In this document: in pieces, positions 15,906-23,005 of the stretch
How the letters are laid out: each line of letters opens with the position of its first letter
How positions within the stretch are numbered: the stretch's first letter is position 1
Assembly (NCBI GenBank): GCA_910577585.1
Contig: CAJTNN010000005.1
Span: 2,005-66,004, forward strand
Length of the DNA: 64,000 bases
Source of the DNA: an uncultured Muribaculaceae bacterium
GTDB taxonomy: Bacteria; Bacteroidota; Bacteroidia; Bacteroidales; Muribaculaceae
Direction of reading: 5' to 3'
The notes under the pieces: generated by a model
Databases searched by the model: none
Seen by the model: the letters and a program-made list of their open reading frames with translations, nothing else
What the model was told of the DNA's origin: nothing
Translations under genes and position numbers: made by a program

Positions 15906-17642
15906 TCATTGCTGGCGCGAGGGGCGGATGTCGCGGATCATCAGCTGAATAGACTCGCCGCTGTTGTTATGCTTGCCCGGCTCGATGGTATAGCAGATAT
16001 CCACCGGACGATGCGCATGGATATGCTCGAAGTAGGGAGCCATATTGAAGGCAATGGCATTCAGCACCCGACTTGTGCTATTGTCTTCAAGTTCGAGTTT
16101 GATATGCTCGAGATTTTTACCCACAAGCTTGCTTGTGCCGAAATCAAACACATTCTGAGTGCAGAACACAGGCTTCTGATTACCCGGCCCATAAGGATTC
16201 AGCTTGCGCAAAGCCGACACAAGTTCCGGCGTGATATCGGCAAACTCAATCGTGGCATCTATGTCAAGCTGAGGCTGAAGCTGATTGGGCTGGATATTCT
16301 CAGCCACATATTTCTCAAATCTGCGTCTGAACTCGGGGATATTCTCCTCCTTCAACGACAGTCCTACAGCATAGGTATGTCCGCCGAAATTCTCAAGCAG
16401 ATCGCGTGTGCTGTTGACGGCCGAATAGATATCAAACCCCTGCACCGACCGCGAGCTACCGGTTGCCATACCGTTGGAGAATGTCAGCACCACCGCAGGC
16501 TTATAATACAGCTCAGTCAGGCGCGAGGCCACAATGCCAATTATGCCCTTATGCCAGTTCTTGTTGTAGATTACGATTGATCGCTTGTCCTGCATGATGC
16601 TGATATCATTGTCCAGCAGGGCATTTGCCTCTTCGGTGATACGCTTGTCGAGTTCCTTGCGGTCTTTATTATACTGGTCGATATCCTTGCCGCGCTCATA
16701 AGCATCATGAAGGTCGCGGCTCACCAGAAGATCCACTGCCTCACGTCCGCTCTGCATACGCCCCGAGGCGTTGATGCGCGGACCGATCTTGAAGATGACA
16801 TCGCTGATAGTGATATCCTTATTTGTGAGCTTACAGAGGCGTATGATGCTGCGCAGACCGAGGTTGGGATTCGAGTTCAGCCGCTTCAGACCGTGATAGG
16901 CCATGACACGGTTTTCATCTACAATCGGCACAATGTCGGCCGCGATGCTCACCGCACACAGATCGAGCAGCGACTCAAGCTCATTATGATTTGTCAGGCC
17001 ATTGCTTCGTGCGAAAGCCTGCATAAACTTGAAGCCCACACCGCAACCCGACAGATGGCTGCATGGATAAGTCGACCCCGGCATCTTCGGATTAAGAATA
17101 GCCACAGCATCCGGCAGCGTGTCATCCGGCACATGATGGTCACAGATAATGAAATCGATACCCTTCTCCTTAGCATAAGCTATCTCCTCAATCGCCTTAA
17201 TGCCGCAATCAAGCACGATGACAAGTTTCACATCATTCTCAGCCGCATAATCGATGCTTTTGCGTGAAATGCCATAACCCTCTTCATAACGCGTAGGAAT
17301 GTAATACTCTATATTAGAGTAATAGTTCTGCAGATATTTATATACCAGAGCCACAGCCGTGGTGCCATCCACATCATAGTCGCCATACACCATAATCCTC
17401 TCCTTTGCACCCATTGCCTTATTAAGCCGGTTGACAGCCTTATCCATATCGGGCATCAGAAACGGATCATGCAGGTCATCGATCGATGGGGCAAAAAAAG
17501 TTGAGGCTTCGACGGGTGTGCTCACACCGCGTCGCACCAGTATTTCAGCCACAGTAGCATTATTGCCGCACTGTGGCAGTATATCATCAACGAGCTGACG
17601 CTGCTGAAGGGTAAGGGGCTGATAATTCCAATTAGTTGTCAT
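15906..17642 (-). CDS. recJ: Single-stranded-DNA-specific exonuclease RecJ
   Basis: 578 residues. Degrades single-stranded DNA 5'-3' in recombination and mismatch repair. DHH-family motifs seen: MVYGDYDVDGTTA, VLDCGIK, the ICDHHVPDD motif and SGCGVGFKF; the DHHA1 region carries GGHTYAVGLSL. The C-terminal OB-fold follows. First gene of recJ-recQ, with a good promoter at 17791-17760. Confidence 0.96.
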   Translation of the reverse strand: MTTNWNYQPLTLQQRQLVDDILPQCGNNATVAEILVRRGVSTPVEASTFFAPSIDDLHDPFLMPDMDKAVNRLNKAMGAKERIMVYGDYDVDGTTAVALVYKYLQNYYSNIEYYIPTRYEEGYGISRKSIDYAAENDVKLVIVLDCGIKAIEEIAYAKEKGIDFIICDHHVPDDTLPDAVAILNPKMPGSTYPCSHLSGCGVGFKFMQAFARSNGLTNHNELESLLDLCAVSIAADIVPIVDENRVMAYHGLKRLNSNPNLGLRSIIRLCKLTNKDITISDVIFKIGPRINASGRMQSGREAVDLLVSRDLHDAYERGKDIDQYNKDRKELDKRITEEANALLDNDISIMQDKRSIVIYNKNWHKGIIGIVASRLTELYYKPAVVLTFSNGMATGSSRSVQGFDIYSAVNSTRDLLENFGGHTYAVGLSLKEENIPEFRRRFEKYVAENIQPNQLQPQLDIDATIEFADITPELVSALRKLNPYGPGNQKPVFCTQNVFDFGTSKLVGKNLEHIKLELEDNSTSRVLNAIAFNMAPYFEHIHAHRPVDICYTIEPGKHNNSGESIQLMIRDIRPSRQQ

Positions 17643-17759
17643 GGCTTGATTTCAAATATCTGTAATTCTCTACGCGAGGGGAGAAGGGGGGGGGAGACGG
17701 CCGAGGGATGGGAGGGGGCGCACACATACGCCCGATGAGGCACTTCTGCTCTCAAGTTA

Positions 17760-17791
17760 CAAATTTACAAAAAAAATTGCACCCATGCAAA
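17760..17791 (-). promoter_or_regulatory. Promoter of recJ-recQ
   Basis: Minus strand TTTG (17791-17788), 20 bases, TAAATTTG (17767-17760): a full match to the Bacteroidetes consensus, about 118 bases before the recJ ATG. Confidence 0.75.
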
Positions 17792-17856
17792 CCACCCCAC
17801 CCTTGACGCCCGCAACACCCCTCATAATCAACCCTAACCCAATAATCGACTATACA

Positions 17857-17898
17857 TAATTTATAAGGTGCATGGCGTAATTTATAAGGTGCATGGCG
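17857..17898. repeat. 21-bp tandem duplication
   Basis: Two exact adjacent copies (17857-17877, 17878-17898) of a unit beginning taatttataagg and ending tgcatggcg, in the gap between recJ and tRNA-Ala. The rest of the gap 17643-18018 shows no gene. Confidence 0.7.
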
Positions 17899-18018
17899 TA
17901 CTAATCACATTTGGTATAGCCGACCCACGGTCACATCATACGATAGATGCATCATATTAAACAACTACAAAAACAGAATCAACGAAACGCAACAATCAAC
18001 ATTTTTTTGTAAAAAGAT

Positions 18019-18049
18019 TTTGATAATTCAAAAATAAGTTCTAACTTTG
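18019..18049 (+). promoter_or_regulatory. Promoter of tRNA-Ala
   Basis: TTTG (18019-18022), 19 bases, TAACTTTG (18042-18049): full consensus, start expected near 18056, about 80 bases before the tRNA. Confidence 0.75.
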
Positions 18050-18135
18050 CATCGTCGTTGAAGGAGACAGACAATCGACAGAGGTCGAGCAAGAAATTGC
18101 GACAACATAAGTCTTCCGAAAGCGATTCACCTTCT

Positions 18136-18209
18136 GGGGCATTAGCTCATCTGGCTAGAGCGTTTGACTGGCAGTCAAGAGGTGACCAGTTCGAGTCTGG
18201 TATGCTCCA
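18136..18209 (+). tRNA. tRNA-Ala (anticodon GGC)
   Basis: 74 nt. The acceptor stem GGGGCAT/ATGCTCC contains the G3-U70 wobble pair that identifies tRNA-Ala. Anticodon loop CTGGCAG gives anticodon GGC. T-stem ACCAG/CTGGT with TTCGAGT loop. Discriminator A at 18209, CCA not encoded. The accessory island to the right starts immediately after it. Confidence 0.95.
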
Positions 18210-18221
18210 CCTATGCAAAAG

Positions 18222-18262
18222 TCCACGATTACCTGTACACCAAAGGCAATCATGGATTTTTT
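18222..18262 (+). terminator. Terminator of tRNA-Ala transcript
   Basis: Stem tccacgattacct (18222-18234) with aggcaatcatgga (18244-18256), two wobbles, followed by six T. The loop word ctgtacaccaaa recurs at about 18314, a 12-bp direct repeat. Confidence 0.7.
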
Positions 18263-18417
18263 GTTTTATTTTGATAATCAAGATGTTAGACCACTCTTGA
18301 TAAGTGTGGAACACTGTACACCAAAAGCTCATGATTGAGTAGTTCTGGTCAAAATCAGCGTATTCGATGTTTATGATTTTTTACGTCAGCTCGAAGCAAC
18401 TGATTAAACTCAATTTC

Positions 18418-18729
18418 ATGATCACCATCAACTATCAAACCTATGGTCAGAGCGGGTTTCACCTACGTCTGAGACTCTATCAGAATGGAGAAATCAAGTA
18501 CATAACAATTTCCAAGTTTCTTAAGGGAGATTTAAAAAAGCATCACTGGAATCCCAAGAAACAGCGCTTCATCCCCAGTGCCCCTTTCAGTGAGGAGAAC
18601 AACGATTTTCTGATGAACTTTCGTCAGAAGTATGAGAAAGTGGCATTCGACTGGGAAGGCTCTCTCGATGGTCTTCTGCTGGCCGTCAAATCCCCCAAAG
18701 TCCGGAATATTCCTACCCTCGGAAGCTAA
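18418..18729 (+). pseudogene. Truncated tyrosine-integrase arm domain (remnant)
   Basis: About 103 residues from the internal ATG at 18418. The run LRLRLYQNGEIKYITISKFL, then HWNPKKQRF and NDFLMNFRQKYEKV, resembles the N-terminal arm-binding domain of Bacteroidetes phage/ICE integrases. The core and catalytic domains are missing; the frame stops at 18729. It lies 200 bases downstream of tRNA-Ala, as expected for the relic of an element that used the tRNA 3' end. Assignment rests on pattern only. Confidence 0.5.
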
Positions 18730-18796
18730 CCACTTCCAGAAACGAGGTCAACTAAACTCAGATATAACGTATAACAGAGTCAACCTCTTTCAAGAA

Positions 18797-18868
18797 ATGA
18801 CAGCTGCGTTGTTAGTTACCTTTGTTTCGTTGCTCTTGTTGTTAGCTTTTGTTGCCATAGTTGTATAG
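18797..18868 (+). CDS. Possible 23-residue hydrophobic peptide
   Basis: MTAALLVTFVSLLLLLAFVA and two valines: a single transmembrane-like helix with no polar tail. It is far below annotation size and may be chance in a T-rich stretch. It would be of interest as a type I toxin-like peptide because it is followed by hairpins and a candidate ncRNA. No clear ribosome binding site. Confidence 0.25.
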   Translation: MTAALLVTFVSLLLLLAFVAIVV

Positions 18869-18891
18869 GTTTTTGATTGTTAATAATTTGG

Positions 18892-18941
18892 CTCCCCTGC
18901 TCAGGCGCGGGCTGTCGCTGTCTGGGAACAGTGCAGGGGAG
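18892..18941. repeat. Hairpin ctcccctgc/gcaggggag
   Basis: Perfect 9-bp arms 18892-18900 and 18933-18941 around a GC-rich loop, just before the ncRNA promoter. A second perfect 11-bp inverted repeat tactttgcaaa/tttgcaaagta (18952-18962, 18975-18985) overlaps that promoter. Confidence 0.55.
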
Positions 18942-18946
18942 TAATA

Positions 18947-18978
18947 TTTGCTACTTTGCAAACTTTTAATTACCTTTG
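18947..18978 (+). promoter_or_regulatory. Promoter of candidate ncRNA
   Basis: TTTG (18947-18950), 20 bases, TACCTTTG (18971-18978). The predicted start, near 18985, is exactly where the 12-bp closing stem of the RNA begins. An overlapping 11-bp inverted repeat could be an operator. Confidence 0.65.
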
Positions 18979-18984
18979 CAAAGT

Positions 18985-19176
18985 AAACCAATAAAGAGGG
19001 GGGCAGGGCAAACCTCTTGCGGCTGTAAAGCATCCCCACGCGTTTAGAATAGCTTCACAGTGATCGTAAAGATCCTAAAGCGTCCGAATTTGAAAATAAG
19101 CACAAATTTCATAGCTTTATTGGTTTAAATTTGTCAACTTCAGGGGCGTCCTACACTTTAGGGCGCCCCTATTTTT
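18985..19176 (+). ncRNA. Candidate structured non-coding RNA of about 190 nt
   Basis: Promoter, structure and terminator all line up. The 5' end aaaccaataaag (18985-18996) is perfectly complementary to ctttattggttt (19115-19126). Inside are AAGAGG/CCTCTT, ACGC-TTTAG/CTAAAGCGT (one bulge), GATC-GATC and AATTTG/CAAATT hairpins. The RNA ends with terminator stem aggggcgtcct/agggcgcccct (19142-19170) and five T. No open frame explains it. It does not match an RNA family I recognise; end-pairing recalls 6S or an aptamer-like RNA. Confidence 0.6.
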
Positions 19177-19217
19177 GTCAACTTTGATTATCCGGATTAA
19201 CAGTAACAAATGTCTAA

Positions 19218-19440
19218 TTTGTAGCAAAAGAGTTTTCGACCATAAATGAGAATATCCAAAATGTATTCTCAGAGCCAGAACCTATGGAAGCTCAGACTGT
19301 TAAGAAATTCGGAAATTCCGAATTTGCAAAGCATCCCACAAATTACCATAGGCTTGATGTGGCAATATCGGTAGGTTACCGAGTGAAAAGAGCTTGACCG
19401 GGATTTGAAGAAATTGGAAACGGAAGACCGCAAGAAATAA
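19218..19440 (+). pseudogene. RhuM-like protein remnant, frameshifted
   Basis: A frame from 19218 reads FVAKEFSTINENIQNVFSEP and later NYHRLDVAISVGYRVK, which resembles the N-terminal region of RhuM-family virulence proteins (the NYYNLDxxISVGYRV phrase). It stops at 19397. A second frame (19387-19440) ends KELDRDLKKLETEDRKK. No full gene remains. Identification is by motif memory only. Confidence 0.4.
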
Positions 19441-19456
19441 AGAATGAGTACCGGCA

Positions 19457-19975
19457 TTAACGACAGCATAGGGATAGGCGGTAGGCGCGGCTGGGGATAT
19501 CTTCGTGTCGGTAGCGGGTAATCAGGGTGAAGCCACACTTTTCGGCTACTCGTTGTGAGCCTATGTTGGATTCCGCTGTGGTGAGAAGTAGCGATTGTAG
19601 AGCCAATTGGCGGCGGCAGTAGTCAATCAGCGCTTGCAGGGCTTCGGTGGTCAGACCTTTATGCCAATAGGGATGGCCTATCCAATAGCCTACTTCTCTC
19701 TCAGCCGGGAGAGTAGGATAGTGCTCATCGCCTGCAGGCACAAGCCCGATGCAACCCACAACTTCACCGCTATCCTTAAGCCTCATGGCCAAACAGAGAT
19801 CGGCGGCCATGAAGTAATCTCTGATTACCATCCGGCTCATCTCAATAGATTCATGACGCGGCCAGAGCGCCGGAGCACTGACGCGTATATCGGAGGCGTA
19901 GCGGAATAGGTCGGCAGCATCATCCTCGCGCCACAGTCTCAGAACTAATCTCTCAGTTTCAATCATCACAGTCAT
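19457..19975 (-). CDS. GNAT-family N-acetyltransferase (RimJ/RimL-like)
   Basis: 172 residues from the ATG at 19975 (MTVMIETERLVLRLWRE); a start at 19996 is possible. Typical RimJ/RimL opening, then VVGCIGLV, the acetyl-CoA-binding region EVGYWIGHPYWHKGLTTEALQALIDY, and the C-terminal NIGSQRVAEKCGF. Acetylates an amino group of an unknown substrate. A TAACTTTG promoter box lies at 20034-20027. Confidence 0.88.
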   Translation of the reverse strand: MTVMIETERLVLRLWREDDAADLFRYASDIRVSAPALWPRHESIEMSRMVIRDYFMAADLCLAMRLKDSGEVVGCIGLVPAGDEHYPTLPAEREVGYWIGHPYWHKGLTTEALQALIDYCRRQLALQSLLLTTAESNIGSQRVAEKCGFTLITRYRHEDIPSRAYRLSLCCR

Positions 19976-20098
19976 AATAGATGGATAAATAGCCACATAT
20001 TATATACGGCTTTATTCCCATAAACTCAAAGTTACAAAATTATCGGGAGAAAATAAAATGCTACCACAATCATCAGCAATATTCATGCCGATTAAAAA

Positions 20099-20692
20099 TT
20101 AAATTTCCAATACATTGGGCAAGTTGAGAGTTGTATAACCGGCATTCATTATCGCTCCGTTGGAGAAGGTTATACCGTGCTCTGTCATGATACCATGCTG
20201 GGAGTGGATATGTCCAAATAGGTGGATGCGAGGCTTGACTTGCATTAGTTTGGAGAGAAGTTGTTCATCACCGTAGTTTATGTTGTCATCGAGGTCGAGG
20301 AGACCGTATGCCGGGCAATGAGTCACCAGCACATCGGTATCGCCCGGGATTTTGGCAATATTTTTCGCTTGCCTATCGGTGACGCAGTCGCCCATAAACA
20401 TTGGTACACCATAAAATTTCACTCCTTCAATCTCAACACTTGAATTGCATAGATAATGCACGTTTGAGTCAAGACCGTCGATGTTTGCCCCATAAAGGCA
20501 GTCATCATGATTACCGCAGATGAAAATCTTATGTGCATACGGAAGGTCGCAGAACCAGTTCAGGAAGTCAAGTGCTTCCTGTTCTGACCCTGTCATGGTG
20601 AAGTCACCGGAATGCACCACCACATCTGCTTCGGGAAGATTCCGAAGCAGATGATGGCATCCATGGGTATCGGAAAGATGAAGTATTATCAT
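20099..20692 (-). CDS. Calcineurin-like metallophosphoesterase
   Basis: 197 residues. Metal-binding motifs in order: HLSDTHG (Asp8, His10), VVHSGDFT, CGNHDD, VTHCPAYG and LFGHIHSQ. Compact single-domain enzyme of the YfcE/MPP-like type; substrate unknown. Its ATG overlaps the stop of the unknown gene upstream by 4 bases, so both are probably one transcript. Confidence 0.9.
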   Translation of the reverse strand: MIILHLSDTHGCHHLLRNLPEADVVVHSGDFTMTGSEQEALDFLNWFCDLPYAHKIFICGNHDDCLYGANIDGLDSNVHYLCNSSVEIEGVKFYGVPMFMGDCVTDRQAKNIAKIPGDTDVLVTHCPAYGLLDLDDNINYGDEQLLSKLMQVKPRIHLFGHIHSQHGIMTEHGITFSNGAIMNAGYTTLNLPNVLEI

Positions 20693-21306
20693 AAGTCAAA
20701 TTCTCTGTATGGGAATATATCAACTCGTTGTACAAGCATTTGTTCTGGTATTGATTTATATTCATCAGCCAATCTAACGAGAGGTCGGACAATAACCTTA
20801 TCCCAATCCCAGTCCCACATATCCTCCTTGATTTCTTCGTAAGTAAACGGACACATCTCGTCTGCCTCCTTTTCCGCTTTCATAAATTCCTCGGATATGG
20901 GCCCAATAATTTCACATGGAATCACAGCATCAAAATCTCTGATGACAGCCAGAACTTTATCGCCCGGTTTCAGCCAGCCCATTTCTTGGAAGTTGCCTAC
21001 TCCGGGTGCGTGGCTCTCACATTCATATTCAGTTATCCGTTTGAAATTATGGTCATATGTAACTACATAAAACGGCGACATGTCCTCCTCGACCTCAATA
21101 TTATATCCAAGCAGTCGTGTGGGAGCATAGGAAATTGCTTGAAGCATATTCGTTGCGTCATTCCATTTGCCGAAATAACCGACATAGCGATTGTCAAGAG
21201 ACCACCATTTGCAGCCTCCATCATTGGAAATTATTTTGTATTCATCAGTAGGTTTGTCAACTGCAATAATTTCAGCGTATGTACCATCGGTGTATTTGCC
21301 CACCAA
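20689..21306 (-). CDS. Uncharacterised protein, 205 residues
   Basis: Not recognised. Soluble, acidic, rich in Trp and aromatic residues (GGCKWWSLDNRYVGYFGKW; MWDWDWDKVIV). Residues about 60-120 look like a beta-rich fold with a PGDKVLAVI strand-turn typical of small barrel domains. Overlaps the downstream phosphoesterase by 4 bases and the upstream MBL fragment by 35 bases, so the three are likely co-transcribed. Confidence 0.6.
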   Translation of the reverse strand: MVGKYTDGTYAEIIAVDKPTDEYKIISNDGGCKWWSLDNRYVGYFGKWNDATNMLQAISYAPTRLLGYNIEVEEDMSPFYVVTYDHNFKRITEYECESHAPGVGNFQEMGWLKPGDKVLAVIRDFDAVIPCEIIGPISEEFMKAEKEADEMCPFTYEEIKEDMWDWDWDKVIVRPLVRLADEYKSIPEQMLVQRVDIFPYREFDL

Positions 21307-21784
21307 TTGGGTTGATGGATTCTCCGTCTTTTAGAAGAATAACAGGCCTGCGGTTGGATAAATGTTTTGCAAAAGCCTCGGCGCTATCAGTGTGGATTGG
21401 AATAACCGCTTTCGGAGAGAGCATTTCAATAAGTGACTCCAGACTTTCCATGTCACAGTGACCGCTCGTGTGCATATACTCGTATCCATCATTCAAAGAA
21501 GCAGCCAAAGCAGGGTTGTATGCCTCACTATTCGGATTCAGACAACCTTTCCATGATGACAGATAAAGCTTTTTAGGCTCACCAGGCATTTTGGCGATAA
21601 GGTCATCAAATCGTTTTGAAGCGCGTGCAATCAATACATAGCCCTGCTCTTCAAGGAACTTCCCAAATTCCGGGATGATGCGGAAATCGTCGCCGTCCCG
21701 CTGAAGGGTTTTGGGCTCATACTTGCCATACTTGTAGAGGCTCGACTTTCCCCACATGGAATCTCTCTGAGTGACAATATCCAT
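21272..21784 (-). CDS. C-terminal-only MBL-fold / RMMBL protein
   Basis: 170 residues that match the end of RNase J/exonuclease-like metallo-beta-lactamases: HTSGHCDMESLESLIEMLSP followed by AVIPIHTDSAEAF is the RMMBL motif. The N-terminal HxHxDH metal-binding half is absent, and a stop lies a few codons upstream of the ATG, so the frame does not extend. A TAAATTTG box at 21811-21804 could still drive it. Either a decayed nuclease gene or a half-protein with a new role. Confidence 0.65.
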   Translation of the reverse strand: MDIVTQRDSMWGKSSLYKYGKYEPKTLQRDGDDFRIIPEFGKFLEEQGYVLIARASKRFDDLIAKMPGEPKKLYLSSWKGCLNPNSEAYNPALAASLNDGYEYMHTSGHCDMESLESLIEMLSPKAVIPIHTDSAEAFAKHLSNRRPVILLKDGESINPIGGQIHRWYIR

Positions 21785-21927
21785 GATATCGTTTGTTAGA
21801 TTACAAATTTACAAAATTTTAGCTAACGTATTGGCTGTTATGCTTTATAACATATCGAATTTGCCGTTCACCATCACCTTGAACCGATATTAAGTTGTCA
21901 TTGTCATAGCTGCAAACGCTGTTAACG

Positions 21928-22569
21928 TTATTTGACATTGCGGAATGAGGTTTTTCGGTCGAACCCTGCGGATTCAGCCTTTTGAACATCTGTGCGGTTA
22001 TCCACAATGTCTTTGTCATTGAGTGAGGACAGGTACGCATAGAGGGCTTTGAAGATTTCTTCGCCCGGTATTGACGAAGCCATAAAAGTCCCCTTTAATA
22101 TTGGGTTGGATATCACATCAGCATTCTTGAAATTGAATCTGTCTCGTGGTGAATGACTATGGTAATACCCAACTTCCTCTCCCACGAAGAAAGACATTGG
22201 GGTTGCCCCATAGTGATTCTGATTGTCTCGTTTTTCAAGCAATGTCCAGTCAAGCATCACAACATCTTTATCTGAAAGGTACCTTTCAAACAAGAGGTAG
22301 TAGTGAACCGTTCCCACTTCCAGTAAACAGCAAAAACGACGGCCGACAATTCGTTCTACCCTGCGGCAATGTCGTGACTGCCACTCATAGACCATCATCT
22401 TCTGTTTCTTTTTGTCTTGTGACAATTTGTTTGTATTGAAAGCTATAGACTCACTGGCGCACAACACGTGGTATTGTCGGCGGTCATACACGACCTTCTC
22501 GTCCTCACCAAATAGGCCGACGAGATAGTCATAGTAGTCCTTGTTTCCTCTTGGAGTTATTATCTTCAT
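21928..22569 (-). CDS. Uncharacterised protein, 213 residues
   Basis: Not recognised. It opens MKIITPRGNKDYYDYLVGLFG and has a Cys/Arg-rich central segment (RRVERIVGRRFCCLLEVG) and a Tyr/His stretch (VGYYHSHSPRDRF). Soluble, with no membrane helix. Own promoter box TAATTTTG at 22600-22593. Such proteins (phage- or island-associated) are common in accessory regions; no function is offered. Confidence 0.6.
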   Translation of the reverse strand: MKIITPRGNKDYYDYLVGLFGEDEKVVYDRRQYHVLCASESIAFNTNKLSQDKKKQKMMVYEWQSRHCRRVERIVGRRFCCLLEVGTVHYYLLFERYLSDKDVVMLDWTLLEKRDNQNHYGATPMSFFVGEEVGYYHSHSPRDRFNFKNADVISNPILKGTFMASSIPGEEIFKALYAYLSSLNDKDIVDNRTDVQKAESAGFDRKTSFRNVK

Positions 22570-22693
22570 AGGCTTTCCGGATGATTATGTTGCAAAATTA
22601 AAGTATCGGTGTCTCAATATTCGAGACAACTTTGGAATAAAATGAATTTATTGGACTATTTTTTGCTGTACCGTAAAATGCACCACGTGTGGG

Positions 22694-22964
22694 CTAATTT
22701 TGCCGATGCTACGCAGAATCATGCCCGACGTTCACGCCAGAGCCGGATGCGTCATTGGATTCACCGGTGACCTTGGGGATAAGGTGATTGCCAATATAGT
22801 CGGTGTGGATTTTCACGCTTTCAATGAGCATCTTCGCGCCAATGTTCCGTCAGGGATGATGGTGCGTGAAAATTGGATTGATAAATCCTTGAAAGAACTA
22901 AATTGGAAAAATTTCGCGATGATGTATCACCAAATGATACAGGATACCTCTAATTTTGCCGATG
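22694..22964 (+). repeat. 15-bp direct repeat ctaattttgccgatg flanking the rtcB fragment
   Basis: Exact copies at 22694-22708 and 22950-22964, 256 bp apart. Each contains a TAATTTTG promoter-like box. They bracket the rtcB remnant and the second lies just before the AAA+ gene. Could mark a deletion or insertion scar. Confidence 0.6.
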
Positions 22965-23005
22965 TAATTCAATCACCATGTAAATTCCAACGGATATGGA
23001 AATGA
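22700..23005 (+). pseudogene. rtcB: rtcB (RNA-splicing ligase) fragment
   Basis: The translated words RIMPDVHARAGCVIGFTGDLGDK and NIVGVD are the conserved centre of RtcB, the GTP/Mn-dependent RNA ligase. The text then jumps to FHAFNEHLRANVPSGM, skipping the IGCGM metal site, an in-frame internal deletion. The normal N-terminus and about 250 C-terminal residues are missing. Non-functional as a ligase. The frame overlaps the start of the AAA+ gene by 10 bases. Confidence 0.75.
22951..22958 (+). promoter_or_regulatory. -7 promoter box before AAA+ gene
   Basis: TAATTTTG, 38 bases before the ATG at 22996; no clear TTTG -33. Confidence 0.4.

Noticed and set aside
18842..19039. Minus-strand 65-residue frame over the ncRNA promoter
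   Set aside because: No domain and incompatible with the plus-strand promoter, hairpins and terminator found there.
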